Shown piece after piece: positions 52,387 to 62,700 of a stretch of 64,000 nt of DNA (positions are counted from its first letter, which is position 1; each line of letters begins with the position of its first letter). Location of the stretch: the NCBI RefSeq assembly GCF_020510685.1, contig NZ_CP075185.1, positions 4,233,001-4,297,000 of the forward strand, in the 5' to 3' direction. The DNA is from Dechloromonas denitrificans. GTDB taxonomy: Bacteria > Pseudomonadota > Gammaproteobacteria > Burkholderiales > Rhodocyclaceae. The position numbers and the translations under genes are program-made. The notes beneath the pieces are model-generated. The model was given only the letters and a program-made list of their open reading frames with translations. It had not been told where the DNA came from and made no database searches.

Positions 52387-53031
52387 TTACTTCTTGCCGG
52401 ACTTCTCGCTGCGCGCCTTGGCAACCAGCTTGTCGGCAATGGCCAGCTGGTCGGCGAAATCCTTGCCGCCGACCATGAACTTGCCGTCGATGGCCAGGGC
52501 CGGGACGCCCTGGATCTTGAAGGCCTGGGCCTGCTGATCGGCGCGCTTGACCTTGCTCATCACGCCGAAGGAGCTGAATGTCTCGGTAAACTTCTTGGCA
52601 TCGACGCCGCGCTTGCTCACCCACTCGACCAGCGTGCGCTCTTCGAACAGATTGACCCGGTCCTGATGGATCGCCTTGAAAACATCGGCTTCGAGGCGGG
52701 CCAGATCACCGGTGATTTCCAGCGTGAAATAGAGCTTGGCGATATTGGCCCAGGCGCCGCGACCAAAGGTCACCGGCACTTTCTTGAACACCACGTCGCC
52801 CGGCAGCTTGGCCGCCCAGGCCGTGACCAGCGGGTTGAAGTCGCTGCAATGCGGGCAGCCGTAGCTGAAGAATTCGAGGACTTCGATCTTGGCCGCATCG
52901 TCGGTCGGCTGGACCGGCGAAATCAGCGTGTAATCCTTGCCGACGCTCTGGGCTACAGCCGGCATGGCGACGGTCAATGAGGCGCCAAGGGCAAGAATGG
53001 CGGAGATAAAACTGCGGCGGGGAAACTTCAT
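52387..53031 (-). CDS. dsbA: Thiol:disulfide interchange protein DsbA
   Basis: 214 aa with a signal peptide ('LTVAMPAVAQ'; 'RRSF' precedes the hydrophobic core). Active site 'FFSYGCPHCSDF' (CPHC) and the later cis-Pro 'IQGVPALAIDGKFM'. Introduces disulfides into periplasmic proteins such as pseudopilins. Nine bases separate it from the SPOR gene upstream. Confidence 0.95.
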   Translation of the reverse strand: MKFPRRSFISAILALGASLTVAMPAVAQSVGKDYTLISPVQPTDDAAKIEVLEFFSYGCPHCSDFNPLVTAWAAKLPGDVVFKKVPVTFGRGAWANIAKLYFTLEITGDLARLEADVFKAIHQDRVNLFEERTLVEWVSKRGVDAKKFTETFSSFGVMSKVKRADQQAQAFKIQGVPALAIDGKFMVGGKDFADQLAIADKLVAKARSEKSGKK

Positions 53032-53040
53032 GCGTTACTC

Positions 53041-53694
53041 CTATTTTGATAGCTGGGCATCGATGCCGGATTTGGCAAGCTCGGCACGCACTTTGTTCAA
53101 TTCATCGATCTTCATGTAAGGACCAACCCGAACCCGGTAGAGCGTCTTGTCCTGAATCATCACCTGCTGGACAACCGCCTCCACTCCCATAAACGCAAGC
53201 TTGGCCTTTTGGTTGTCAGCGTCCTGCGCCGTACTGAAAGAACCGGCCTGGAGGAAGAGCGGCGTCTTGCTTTCCTTGCTCTCCTCTTTCTTTTCTTCCT
53301 TCTTTTCTTCCTTCTTCGGCGCTTCCTGCTTGGCCTCCGGCTTAGCGTCCGGCTTGACCTCCGCCTTGCCGGCCTTCTCCGGTACGCCATCGGTCTTGCC
53401 GGGGAGAATGTCGTAGAACTGGAAGCGTTTTTCCGGAATCGGGTCGCCCGGCTTGCCGGGCAGCGCCATCGGCTGCGCCGGCTGGGCGGTGCCCGCCTGC
53501 GGCGCCCGGCCGTTGGCCGGCAGTTGCACCTGCTTGTTGAAGGGCAACGGCGAATTGTTCAGGTACCAGACCACGCCGGCTGCAATACCGACCCCGAGAA
53601 CCAGGCCGATGAACATCCCGATCAGCGTGCCGCCGCCGGATTTTTTCTTGGCTGGCTGGCTCTTGCGGGGTTTCATGTCACGACTCATCGTCAT
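53041..53694 (-). CDS. SPOR-domain cell-division protein (FtsN-like)
   Basis: 217 aa. Short cytoplasmic basic head ('KPRKSQPAKKKS'), one TM ('IGMFIGLVLGVGIAAGVVW'), a long Pro/Lys/Glu linker ('KKEEKKEEKKEESKESK'), and a C-terminal SPOR domain ('LQAGSFSTAQDADNQKAKL', 'RVRVGPYMKIDELNKVRAE') that binds denuded peptidoglycan at the septum. Reported neighbours argS and dsbA match other betaproteobacteria. AAGGA lies before the first two ATGs; 53688 is an alternative start. Confidence 0.92.
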   Translation of the reverse strand: MTMSRDMKPRKSQPAKKKSGGGTLIGMFIGLVLGVGIAAGVVWYLNNSPLPFNKQVQLPANGRAPQAGTAQPAQPMALPGKPGDPIPEKRFQFYDILPGKTDGVPEKAGKAEVKPDAKPEAKQEAPKKEEKKEEKKEESKESKTPLFLQAGSFSTAQDADNQKAKLAFMGVEAVVQQVMIQDKTLYRVRVGPYMKIDELNKVRAELAKSGIDAQLSK

Positions 53695-53701
53695 TCTTTC
53701 C

Positions 53702-55465
53702 TTACATCGATTCCGGGCAGCTGACGCCCAGAATGGCCAGGCCGTTACGAATTACCTGACGGACCGAGGCGGCCAGGGCGACACGGGCGTCACGCAAGGC
53801 CGCATCATCGACCAGCATGCGCTCGGCGTTGTACCAGCCATGGAAGTCGCCGGCCAGATCCTTCAGGTAGAAGGCGATCAGGTGCGGCGCCAGTTCGCGG
53901 GCGGCGTTGTCGATGACTTCACGGAACTCGGCCAGCTTGTTGGCGAGAGCCAGTTCGCGCGGATTGTCGAGACGGGTCAGATCGCTTTCGGCCAGCGTCG
54001 CGAAATCGCCGCTCCACTGATTGATCACCGAGCAGATCCGGGCATGCGCGTACTGGATGTAATAGACCGGGTTTTCGTTGGTCTGGCTCTTCGCCAGATC
54101 GAGGTCGAAATCGAGGTGCTGGTCCGACTTGCGCAAGGCGTAGAAGAAACGGCAGGCGTCGTTGCCGACTTCGCCGCGCAGTTCGCGCAGCGTGACGAAG
54201 TCGCCAGAACGGGTGGACATCGAAGCCTTCTGGCCGTTGCGGTAGAGCACGGCAAACTGGACCAGCGCGACCTGCAGCTTGGCCGGATTCAGGTCGAGCG
54301 CCTTGATCGCGCCGTTGACCCGGGCAATGTAGCCATGATGGTCGGCGCCCCAGATATTGATGACCTTGTCGAAACCGCGCTCGAACTTGTTCAGGTGATA
54401 GGCGATGTCGGAGGCGAAATAGGTATACAGGCCGTTTTCGCGCTGCACGACGCGGTCCTTTTCGTCGCCGAAAGCCGTCGACTTGAACCAGCGGGCGCCG
54501 TTCTGCACGTACAGATGGCCGTTCTTTTCGAGCAGATCGACGCAGCGGGCGACCAGGCCGGTGTCGAACAGCGCCTGTTCGGAGAACCAGACGTCGAAAT
54601 GCACGCCGAATTCTTCCAGATCATCGCGGCAGTCGGCCAGTTGTTCGGACAGCGCGTGCTGGTGAACATAGGTCCAATCGGCGCCGAGCAGGGTCTTGGC
54701 ATTGGCGATCAGCGCATCGAGATGCTGGTCGCGCTGGCGCTTGGCTTCGTCGTCGGCCCGCTCGGCCTCGGGCAGGCCGGGCGTCCCGGCGAGCACCTCG
54801 GCGGCTTGGCGGACGAATTTGGCGCCATGCGCCGCCGTCATCTGCTTGGCCATCTCGCGTACATAGTCACCCTGATAGGCATTGGGCAGGAAGGGCACGG
54901 CAACAGCATGCTGCTCGAGATAACGCAGCCAGGTCGACAGGCCGAGAATATCCATCTGGCGGCCGGCGTCATTGACGTAATACTCGCGCGTCACATCCCA
55001 GCCGGCAAAGGTCAGTAGGTTCGACAGCGAGGCACCGTAGGCGGCACCGCGGCCGTGGCCGACGTGCAACGGCCCGGTCGGGTTGGCCGAAACGAATTCG
55101 ACCTGGACCTTCTGCCAGCCGCCCTGCGTGGACCGGCCATAGCTCTCGCCTTCGGCCAGCACGGCACGCACGACATTGATCTTGGCCCGCGCATCGAGCG
55201 TGAAGTTGATGAAGCCGGCCCCAGCGACTTCGGCCTTGCTGACCAGAATGGATGGCGGCAACTCGGCGACCAGCTGCTTGGCGATGTCGCGCGGATTCTT
55301 CTTCAGCGCCTTGGCCAGTTGCATTGCCAGGTTGGTGGCGAAATCACCGTGCGTCGGATCGCGCGGGCGTTCGAGTTGAATCGGGGTATCGGTTGCCGTG
55401 GGTGCAACACTGGCCAGCGCCTGTTGCAAAAGGGTGGTCAGCTGGGATTTAACGTCGTGGGCCAT
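53702..55465 (-). CDS. argS: Arginyl-tRNA synthetase
   Basis: 587 aa. 'VEFVSANPTGPLHVGHGRG' (HIGH-like HVGH), 'YYVNDAGRQMDILGLST', 'GADHHGYIARVNGAIKAL', 'KASMSTRSGDFVTLREL' (KMSKS-like), and the anticodon-binding C-terminus ending 'IRNGLAILGVSCPESM'. Charges tRNA-Arg. Lies seven bases upstream of the SPOR gene. Confidence 0.97.
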   Translation of the reverse strand: MAHDVKSQLTTLLQQALASVAPTATDTPIQLERPRDPTHGDFATNLAMQLAKALKKNPRDIAKQLVAELPPSILVSKAEVAGAGFINFTLDARAKINVVRAVLAEGESYGRSTQGGWQKVQVEFVSANPTGPLHVGHGRGAAYGASLSNLLTFAGWDVTREYYVNDAGRQMDILGLSTWLRYLEQHAVAVPFLPNAYQGDYVREMAKQMTAAHGAKFVRQAAEVLAGTPGLPEAERADDEAKRQRDQHLDALIANAKTLLGADWTYVHQHALSEQLADCRDDLEEFGVHFDVWFSEQALFDTGLVARCVDLLEKNGHLYVQNGARWFKSTAFGDEKDRVVQRENGLYTYFASDIAYHLNKFERGFDKVINIWGADHHGYIARVNGAIKALDLNPAKLQVALVQFAVLYRNGQKASMSTRSGDFVTLRELRGEVGNDACRFFYALRKSDQHLDFDLDLAKSQTNENPVYYIQYAHARICSVINQWSGDFATLAESDLTRLDNPRELALANKLAEFREVIDNAARELAPHLIAFYLKDLAGDFHGWYNAERMLVDDAALRDARVALAASVRQVIRNGLAILGVSCPESM

Positions 55466-55513
55466 TGATTTGAGGCGAAAAATTCGAAGAGCGCGATTAT
55501 ACGCTGCCGAAGC

Positions 55514-56023
55514 TTACATAATTGGCGGGGCGAGAATTGCCGACCAGGCTGCCAGCTTGTCGGCATAACTCAGCGCGGCGTGCGCCGGGCTGGTCGACGG
55601 CAGGCGCAACAGCCGGCGTGGCGGAGCCTTTAGGCCAGGCAGCACGAGACGGCGAAAGCTCGCTTCGGCGGCTCCGCCATTGAAGAAGACACGGTCGATG
55701 CCGGGGTGCGCCGCGAAAAATGCCGGGAAATCATTCGGGCGCACCGTCGCGCCGACAATATCGGCATCCAGACTGCTTTCCCGCTCGCAGGCGGCAATCA
55801 CGTCCCATAGCGCGACGCCGGCCGCCGTCAATTTTTCCAGGCGGGCCGGGTAAGGCAGCTCCGGCCCGGCACCGAGCAGGTCGCCCATGATCCGCCAGAA
55901 GGCATTGCGTTGATGGGCGTAATACTGGTCAGCCTGCAGCGATGCCTTGCCGGGCATGCTGCCGAGAATCAGCAGGCGGGCGTCGCCCCCCGCCACCGGC
56001 GCAAAACACCGGATCAGCGCCAT
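55514..56023 (-). CDS. DNA-deoxyinosine/uracil glycosylase (UDG superfamily)
   Basis: 169 aa. 'LLILGSMPGKASLQADQYY', 'HQRNAFWRIMGDLLG', 'LWDVIAACERESSLD' and 'RLPSTSPAHA' match the hypoxanthine-DNA glycosylase (family 6) branch of the UDG superfamily: GSMPG in place of the GQDPY loop and a 'LPSTSPA' C-terminal motif. Removes deaminated bases from DNA. Starts 15 bases downstream of the diguanylate cyclase stop. Confidence 0.85.
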   Translation of the reverse strand: MALIRCFAPVAGGDARLLILGSMPGKASLQADQYYAHQRNAFWRIMGDLLGAGPELPYPARLEKLTAAGVALWDVIAACERESSLDADIVGATVRPNDFPAFFAAHPGIDRVFFNGGAAEASFRRLVLPGLKAPPRRLLRLPSTSPAHAALSYADKLAAWSAILAPPIM

Positions 56024-56038
56024 CGGCCGGGAACGGGC

Positions 56039-57562
56039 TCAGCCGCCGACAACGCGGTTCTTGCCGGCCCGCTTGGCCGCATACATCGCCTGGTCGGCCC
56101 GCCGGATGGCGTCGCTGCCGGTTTCGTCCGGACTCAGTTGGGCGACGCCGGCGCTGAAGGTGATCAGGACCTTTTCCTTGCCGGACAGGAAGAAGGCCTT
56201 GGTCAGCTCACGCTGCAAGCGGGTCATCGCCTCGATACCCTGTTCGAGCACGGTGTCCGGCATCAGGATGACGAACTCTTCGCCGCCATAGCGGGCCAGC
56301 GTATCGCTCGGGCGCATGCATTGACGGGCGACTCTGGTCAGGTGCACCAGCGCATGGTCGCCCACGTCATGCCCGAGGCGGTCGTTCAGCCGCTTGAAGT
56401 TGTCGATGTCGAGCAGGCAGATCGATAGCGCCGTTCCCTTGCGCCACATCCCGGCAATTTCACGCGCCAGCGCCTCATCCAGCCCCTTGCGGTTGAGCGC
56501 ATCGGTCAGCGGGTCGTGACGAGCCAGCGCGCTGGCGTTGTCCAGTTCGAGGTGCAGCTGGACCAGTTCGGCTTCGGTCGCCAGCACCCGCTCCTGCAGG
56601 CTCTGCAACTGCAGCCGGGAGTCCGACGTCCCCTCGGCCATTGACCGGGTCGCCGTAATGACATCGTTGAGCAAGGGCGCCAGATCCTCGATCCGCTTGA
56701 CGTTCTCGATGGCCCTGGCACTTGCTTCGATCTTGCCCTGGAAAACCGTGCTCGACTCGTTGATCGCGGCCAGCCGCTCGATGAAGGCGGCCAGCATCTG
56801 GCGCATTTCCTCCTGTGCCTCGAGCGAGCGGTGCTTGGCCTCGCTCTGCTTGACCATCACATCGCGCAGACGCCGCCCCATATCGTCGAGATGGCGCAAG
56901 GTCAGCGGCGGCTGGACGACGGCCAGCAAGCCATCGACCTGTCCCTTGAGCCAGCTGTCGTCGAGGCTGAGCTCGCCGACATTTTCGATGATCAGGCGCA
57001 GCAGGTTGAGCAGGGAGTCCTTGATCTCGACCTGCTCTTCGGCGGCAAACAGCGCCTGCTGACCGAGGCTGGCCAGCCGGCTCTGAATCTCGACAAGATC
57101 GACCGGCGCCTGGCGCAGCGCCTGCAGTAAAGCGGCGGCCAGCTCGCCAACCCGGTCATTGTCGGCGCCCAGCGCGGGCAGAACATTTTCGACGAAGCTC
57201 GCCAGCTTGGCCAACAACTCCAGCGGCAACACCTGCAGCGCCACCGGTTCGGCATCGTCTTTGCCCCCCCCGGCATTGCCGGCCCCGACGAAAGCAAGCA
57301 CGGCTTCCTGCACCCCCAGCCAACTGCGCCGCCCGATCGCTTCATCGAGGCGGATCAACTGCTGGACCTGGGTATCGTTCCGGGCCGCCAGCAGCCCGGC
57401 GATCTGGCGCAGCGGCACATCCGGAAAGGGTGCGACATTGGGCAGATCGGCGATCTGGTTGTAGGACGCCTGGTAGTTGGCCGGTGTTGGCGGCAGATGG
57501 CTGGCCGCCAAGCGTTTCAGGGCTTCCCGCGCGATTACCGATGGGTTTTTGGGTTGATTCAT
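56039..57562 (-). CDS. Diguanylate cyclase with a long helical N-terminus
   Basis: 507 aa from the ATG at 57562 (a GTG at 57592 is also in frame; neither has a strong ribosome site). About 340 soluble residues of helical, partly coiled-coil sequence ('EAKHRSLEAQEEMRQMLAA', 'QLQSLQERVLATEAELVQL') precede a GGDEF domain with 'HDPLTDALNRKG', 'LLDIDNFKRLNDRLGHDVG', 'RYGGEEFVILMPD' and 'TFSAGVAQL'. The active-site loop is intact (GGEEF), so it should make cyclic di-GMP. No PAS or cache is visible; the N-terminal region looks like those of Pseudomonas SiaD-type or YfiN-unlike soluble cyclases. Confidence 0.9.
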   Translation of the reverse strand: MNQPKNPSVIAREALKRLAASHLPPTPANYQASYNQIADLPNVAPFPDVPLRQIAGLLAARNDTQVQQLIRLDEAIGRRSWLGVQEAVLAFVGAGNAGGGKDDAEPVALQVLPLELLAKLASFVENVLPALGADNDRVGELAAALLQALRQAPVDLVEIQSRLASLGQQALFAAEEQVEIKDSLLNLLRLIIENVGELSLDDSWLKGQVDGLLAVVQPPLTLRHLDDMGRRLRDVMVKQSEAKHRSLEAQEEMRQMLAAFIERLAAINESSTVFQGKIEASARAIENVKRIEDLAPLLNDVITATRSMAEGTSDSRLQLQSLQERVLATEAELVQLHLELDNASALARHDPLTDALNRKGLDEALAREIAGMWRKGTALSICLLDIDNFKRLNDRLGHDVGDHALVHLTRVARQCMRPSDTLARYGGEEFVILMPDTVLEQGIEAMTRLQRELTKAFFLSGKEKVLITFSAGVAQLSPDETGSDAIRRADQAMYAAKRAGKNRVVGG

Positions 57563-57832
57563 CAAAAAAATCGTAGGAGTAAGCAGCAACACCTGAACTC
57601 GCCGGCTTCAGCAAAAACAGGGACAGGCCCGAGGACCTCTGCTGAAAGTTTATCCTAATGCCCGGACTGTTTCGCACCGCGTGGAAAAACAATATGGCAG
57701 CCGGTCGCCCGATCCGTCCGCCTGCCCGACGGCGAGTCCTGGCAGGCGCAAAACACGGGGCCGCGACCGGCGTCAGCGTGTTAACATGCTCGTTTAACGT
57801 ATCAGCCGGCCCGTCCGGCATGCCCTGCCTAC
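57563..57832. other. Divergent intergenic region (diguanylate cyclase / ubiB)
   Basis: 270 bases without a credible gene; holds divergent promoters. GTTAAC and GTTTAAC lie in inverted orientation at about 57779-57799. No recognisable operator. Confidence 0.4.
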
Positions 57833-59353
57833 ATGCGTATTTTCCGTCTGCTCAAGATCGCCTCCGTCGCCAGCCGCTTCGGCCTCGACGAAATGGTGCT
57901 CGAACATGAGCCATCGGGTCGCCTGGTTCGCCTGGCCAATGCCCTGCAGTTCTGGCGCGACCTGTCGACGCCGCGCGCCGAGCGCCTGCGCCTGGCCCTG
58001 GAAGCGCTGGGGCCGATTTTCGTCAAGTTCGGCCAGGTCCTGTCGACCCGGCGCGACCTGATGCCGACCGACATCGCCGACGAACTGGCCCGCCTGCAGG
58101 ATCGCGTGCCGCCTTTCGATTCGGCGCTCGCCCTGGCCGAAATCGAGAAAGCCTACGGCCGCCCGGCCAGCGAAGTCTTTGCCGAATTCGACCCGGTGCC
58201 GGTCGCCTCGGCCTCCATCGCCCAGGTGCACTTCGCCCGCCTGAAGACGGAAGACGGCGGCCACGAAGTGGCGGTCAAGATCCTCCGCCCGAACATGCTG
58301 TCGGTGATCGAGCACGATCTCGCGCTGATGGACAACTTCGCGATGTTGCTCGAGAAAATCTGGGCGGATGGCAAGCGCCTGAAGCCGCGCGAGGTGGTCG
58401 CCGAATTCGCCAAGTATCTGCGCGACGAGCTGGACCTGATGCGCGAAGCGGCCAATGCCTCGCAACTGCGCCGCAACTTCAGCGATTCGACGCTGCTGGT
58501 CGTGCCGGAAGTCCATTGGGACTGGTGCACTTCCACCGTCATGGTGATGGAACGCATGGTCGGCACGCCGATCTCGCAGATCGACAAGTTGCGGGCCGAC
58601 GGCATCGATCTGTCGAAGCTATCCGCCGCCGGGGTCGAAATCTTCTTCACCCAGGTTTTCCGCGACGGCTTTTTCCATGCCGACATGCATCCCGGCAACA
58701 TTTTCGTACACGCCGACGGCCGCTACATCGCCCTCGATTTCGGCATCGTCGGCACGCTGACCGACAGCGACAAGAACTACCTGGCGCAGAACTTCCTCGC
58801 CTTCTTCCGCCGCGATTACAAGCGCGTCGCCGAAGCCCACATCGAATCCGGCTGGGCGCCGAAGGAGACCCGCGTCGATGAATTCGAAGCCGCCATCCGC
58901 GCCGTCTGCGAGCCGATCTTCGACCGCCCGCTGAAGGACATTTCCTTCGGCAAAATCCTGCTTCGGCTGTTCCAGACCTCGCGCCGCTTCAACGTCGAGA
59001 TCCAGCCACAACTGGTCATGCTGCAAAAAACCCTGCTCAATATCGAAGGCCTCGGCCGCCAGCTCGACCCCGAACTCGACCTGTGGAAAACCGCCAAGCC
59101 CTTCCTCGAACGCTGGATGAGCGAACAGGTCGGCTGGCGCGGCCTGCTCCGTACCTTCAAGCAGGAAGCCCCCTACCTGGCGCGCACCCTGCCGCAACTG
59201 CCGCGCCTGGTACACCAGTCGCTGGCCCAAGGCCCGAAGGCCGATTTACAACCGCAGATCGACCGCCTGATCGCTGCCCAGCAGCAACAAAACCGCTGGC
59301 TGGCGATCATTGCCGTACTGCTCGCGCTGCTCGTCAGCGCGCTTTTTGCCTGA
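57833..59353 (+). CDS. ubiB: UbiB-family ABC1 kinase-like protein
   Basis: 506 aa. ABC1/UbiB signatures: '[19 protein letters not shown]', '[11 protein letters not shown]', '[10 protein letters not shown]', '[15 protein letters not shown]', '[13 protein letters not shown]', '[11 protein letters not shown]'. C-terminal membrane anchor '[17 protein letters not shown]'. Required for ubiquinone synthesis in the aerobic pathway; an atypical kinase/ATPase. The helicase gene follows after six bases. Confidence 0.94.
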   Translation: MRIFRLLKIASVASRFGLDEMVLEHEPSGRLVRLANALQFWRDLSTPRAERLRLALEALGPIFVKFGQVLSTRRDLMPTDIADELARLQDRVPPFDSALALAEIEKAYGRPASEVFAEFDPVPVASASIAQVHFARLKTEDGGHEVAVKILRPNMLSVIEHDLALMDNFAMLLEKIWADGKRLKPREVVAEFAKYLRDELDLMREAANASQLRRNFSDSTLLVVPEVHWDWCTSTVMVMERMVGTPISQIDKLRADGIDLSKLSAAGVEIFFTQVFRDGFFHADMHPGNIFVHADGRYIALDFGIVGTLTDSDKNYLAQNFLAFFRRDYKRVAEAHIESGWAPKETRVDEFEAAIRAVCEPIFDRPLKDISFGKILLRLFQTSRRFNVEIQPQLVMLQKTLLNIEGLGRQLDPELDLWKTAKPFLERWMSEQVGWRGLLRTFKQEAPYLARTLPQLPRLVHQSLAQGPKADLQPQIDRLIAAQQQQNRWLAIIAVLLALLVSALFA

Positions 59354-59359
59354 TCGCCG

Positions 59360-62300
59360 ATGGCCACCGTCACTTTTACCAGCCTCACCGAAGAAAACGT
59401 CGCCGAATGGTTCGCCACCCGGGAACTCACCAAAGCCCGGCCGTACGTCGATCAGGTCACCGACCTTGAAATCAAGGACAGCCAGATCAGTGCGGTCATT
59501 CCCGGCACCGCCCGCACCCCGTACGTCGCCCAGGCCTACCTGAGCCAGACGCAGAGCGGCGAAATGGCGGTGATCAGCCGTTGCTCCTGCACCCAGGGCC
59601 GCCACTGCAAGCACGTCGCGGCGATGCTGCTGAAGGCCGTCGCCGAAGGCAAGCCGAAGGAAGGTGCCAGCCCGAGCGCCAGCACCAGCGCGCTGTCCTG
59701 GGCCGACGATCTGCGCCGCGTCTCGATCGCCGTCGCCAAGAAAAAAGCCCGGCCGGTCGGCGCCCGGCAGCAGTTGTTCTACATTCTCAAATGGACCGCC
59801 GACCACCTCCGTTTCGGCGTCGAGATCCGCAAGGGCAAATACCCGGAAAGCGCCGAGGAATGGTGGAAAGTCGATCGCGCGCTGATCACTCCGCCGCAGT
59901 TCGTCACCGAAGAAGATCTCGGCATCCTCCGCCTGATTTGGGCCGAACGCGGCCATGAAACCGGGCTGCGCGCTTTTGGCCTGGGTCCGAAACACGGCGC
60001 CGAAATCCTGCAACGGATGGTGGCCAGCCATCGCCTCTATCCCGAGGACGATCTCGGCCTGCCGCTCAATGCCGGCGCCACCCGCCCGGCGAGCATCGGC
60101 TGGCAGGTCGACGGCATGGGCTTCCAGCGGCCCTACCTGATTCCCGAGCCGACGGCCGGCATGATCATCGCTGTCGATCCCCCCTGGTATCTCGACCTGA
60201 ACGACGGCGAAACCGGGCCCCTCGACGTCGCCGGCAATCCGGCCGTCATCTCGCGCCTGTTCTCGCTGCCGCCGCTCTCGGCCAGCGAGGCGGCGCTGGT
60301 CGCCGACGCCCTGAGCGAGCAGGCGCCCGAGCTGCTGCTCCCGGCCGAGGACGTCAAGGCCCGCCTGCGGCTGGTCGATGCCCCGCTGCAAAGCATCCTC
60401 CAGATCGAAACCCTGCATACCCACGGCCAGCGCACCTGGCGCGGTTATCCGCAGAACTTCAGCGGCGGCCTGTTCGACGTCGCCCGGGTGATTTTCCGCT
60501 ACGCCGATGCCGACATCCGGCCGGAAGAAAAAAGCGAGTTCATCACCCTGCCGGAAGGCGAGACCATTCGCCTGAAGCGCCGCCCGGAAGCCGAGAGCAA
60601 GGCCCTGGCTGCGCTCGTCGCGAGCGGCATGCAGAAGATCCCGAGCCACACGCTGCATACTTTCGGCAGCCCGCCGGAAGGCATTTACGGCCTGGCCGAC
60701 GAGGGGCGCTGGCCGCCCTTCATGCAGGAAGGCATCGGGCAGTTGAAGGAAGCCGGCTGGCAGGTCGAGTTTCCCGACGATTTCCGCCACCACGTCATCG
60801 AGGTCGATGGCTGGGAAGCCGAGCTGTACGAAGCGGAAAACGGCTGGTTCAACCTCGACATGGGGATCATCGTCGAGGGCGAACGGATGCCGCTCGCCCC
60901 GTTGCTCGCCGGCCTGTTCCGCCGCGACCCGCGCTGGCTGGAAGCGGCCGAACTGGAACGCATCCCGGACGATGAAGGCATCGAACTGCATACCGCCCAG
61001 GGCAAGCGCCTGCGCGTCCCGGCCGGCCGCGTCAAGCCGCTGGCGGCAACGCTGATCGATCTGTTCGACGGCTTCACCGGCGGCGAAACGCTGCGCCTGT
61101 CGCGTTTCGACGCGCCCCGCCTAGCCGAACTGACCGACGTCAGCCGCTGGGAGTTCCGCGGCCAGAGCGACGTCTTTGCCATGGCCGAGCGCCTGAAAGC
61201 GGCGCAGGCGATCGGCGACATCGCGCCGCCGGCCGGTCTTTGCCTGGAACTGCGGCCGTATCAGAAAGAAGGCCTGGCCTGGTTGCAGTTTTTGCGCGAA
61301 CAGAAACTGTCCGGCATCCTGGCCGACGACATGGGCCTCGGCAAGACGGCCCAGACGCTGGCCCACCTGCTGCTGGAAAAAGAAGGCGGCCGCCTCGACA
61401 AGCCGGCGCTGATCGTGCTGCCGACCTCGCTGATCTTCAACTGGAAAAGCGAGGCGGCGCGCTTCGCGCCCTCGCTGCGCGTCCTCTCGCTGCACGGCCC
61501 GGAACGCAAGAACCGCTTTGGCGAGATCGACCAGCACGACGTCGTGCTGACGACCTACCCGCTGCTCTGGCGCGATGCCGAAGAACTGATGCAGCACAGC
61601 TACCACCTGCTCATCCTCGACGAGGCGCAGACGGTCAAGAACGCCCAGAGCCGGAGCGCCGAAGCGGTGCGCAAGATCGACACCCGGCACCGCCTGTGCC
61701 TGACCGGCACGCCGCTGGAAAACCACCTCGGGGAATTGTGGAGCCAGTTCGACTTCCTGCTCCCCGGCTTTCTCGGCGCCAGCAAGCAGTTCACCAAGCA
61801 TTGGCGGACGCCGATCGAGAAGCAGGGCGACACCCGCCGCCGCGATTTGCTGGCCCGCCGCATCCGCCCCTTCATCCTGCGCCGCAAAAAGGAAGACGTG
61901 GCGCAGGAACTGCCGCCGAAGACCATCATCATCCGCAGTGTCGAACTCGAAGGCTCGCAACGCGATCTGTACGAAACCGTGCGCGCCGCGATGGACGCCA
62001 AGGTCCGCGATGAAATCGCCAGCAAGGGCTTCGCGCGCAGCCAGATCGTCATTCTCGACGCCCTGCTCAAGCTCCGCCAGGTCTGCTGCGACCCGCGCCT
62101 GGTCAAGGCCAACGCCGCCAAGAAGGTCAAGGAACGGGCCAAGCTCGACCTGCTGATGGGCATGCTGCCGGAACTGGTCGAAGAAGGCCGGCGCATCCTG
62201 GTCTTCTCGCAATTCACCAGCATGCTGGCGCTGATCGAGCACGAACTGGATAAGCTCAACCTCGGTTATGTGACGCTAACCGGCGACACCGTGCACCGCG

Positions 62301-62650
62301 AAACGCCGATCCGCCGCTTCCAGGAAGAGGACGTACCGATCTTCCTGATCAGCCTGAAAGCCGGCGGCGTCGGCCTCAACCTGACCGCCGCCGATACCGT
62401 GATTCATTACGACCCGTGGTGGAATCCGGCCGTCGAGAATCAGGCGACCGACCGCGCCCACCGCCTCGGCCAGGACAAGCCGGTGTTCGTGTACAAGCTG
62501 ATCGTCGGCGGCAGCATCGAGGAAAAGATTCTCGCGCTGCAGGAACGCAAGGCCGAACTGGCGGCCGGCATTCTCTCCGAAGATCACCGCGTCGACGTCA
62601 AGTTCGGCACCGACGATCTGGCCGCGCTGTTCGAGCCGCTCCCCGGCTAG
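59360..62650 (+). CDS. SWIM-zinc-finger SNF2 helicase
   Basis: 1096 aa. SWIM zinc finger at about 74-92 ('CSCTQGRHCKHVAAMLLKA'), a long middle region, then the SNF2 ATPase: Walker A 'DDMGLGKTAQTLAH', 'LIVLPTSLIFNW', Walker B-like 'LLILDEAQTVKN', 'CLTGTPLENHLGEL', and the second RecA lobe 'GGVGLNLTAADTVIHYDPW' and 'DRAHRLGQ'. Probably a DNA or transcription-complex translocase. Immediately follows ubiB, likely co-transcribed. Confidence 0.93.
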   Translation: MATVTFTSLTEENVAEWFATRELTKARPYVDQVTDLEIKDSQISAVIPGTARTPYVAQAYLSQTQSGEMAVISRCSCTQGRHCKHVAAMLLKAVAEGKPKEGASPSASTSALSWADDLRRVSIAVAKKKARPVGARQQLFYILKWTADHLRFGVEIRKGKYPESAEEWWKVDRALITPPQFVTEEDLGILRLIWAERGHETGLRAFGLGPKHGAEILQRMVASHRLYPEDDLGLPLNAGATRPASIGWQVDGMGFQRPYLIPEPTAGMIIAVDPPWYLDLNDGETGPLDVAGNPAVISRLFSLPPLSASEAALVADALSEQAPELLLPAEDVKARLRLVDAPLQSILQIETLHTHGQRTWRGYPQNFSGGLFDVARVIFRYADADIRPEEKSEFITLPEGETIRLKRRPEAESKALAALVASGMQKIPSHTLHTFGSPPEGIYGLADEGRWPPFMQEGIGQLKEAGWQVEFPDDFRHHVIEVDGWEAELYEAENGWFNLDMGIIVEGERMPLAPLLAGLFRRDPRWLEAAELERIPDDEGIELHTAQGKRLRVPAGRVKPLAATLIDLFDGFTGGETLRLSRFDAPRLAELTDVSRWEFRGQSDVFAMAERLKAAQAIGDIAPPAGLCLELRPYQKEGLAWLQFLREQKLSGILADDMGLGKTAQTLAHLLLEKEGGRLDKPALIVLPTSLIFNWKSEAARFAPSLRVLSLHGPERKNRFGEIDQHDVVLTTYPLLWRDAEELMQHSYHLLILDEAQTVKNAQSRSAEAVRKIDTRHRLCLTGTPLENHLGELWSQFDFLLPGFLGASKQFTKHWRTPIEKQGDTRRRDLLARRIRPFILRRKKEDVAQELPPKTIIIRSVELEGSQRDLYETVRAAMDAKVRDEIASKGFARSQIVILDALLKLRQVCCDPRLVKANAAKKVKERAKLDLLMGMLPELVEEGRRILVFSQFTSMLALIEHELDKLNLGYVTLTGDTVHRETPIRRFQEEDVPIFLISLKAGGVGLNLTAADTVIHYDPWWNPAVENQATDRAHRLGQDKPVFVYKLIVGGSIEEKILALQERKAELAAGILSEDHRVDVKFGTDDLAALFEPLPG

Positions 62651-62700
62651 CCGGACGACGACCAATCGCGGCATTCGACAAACCTGATACGGGAGTGAAA

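Noticed and set aside
50003..52624. 873-codon minus-strand frame spanning FapA and SDR genes
   Set aside because: Covers two real genes in wrong frames; no continuous domain, no start signal.
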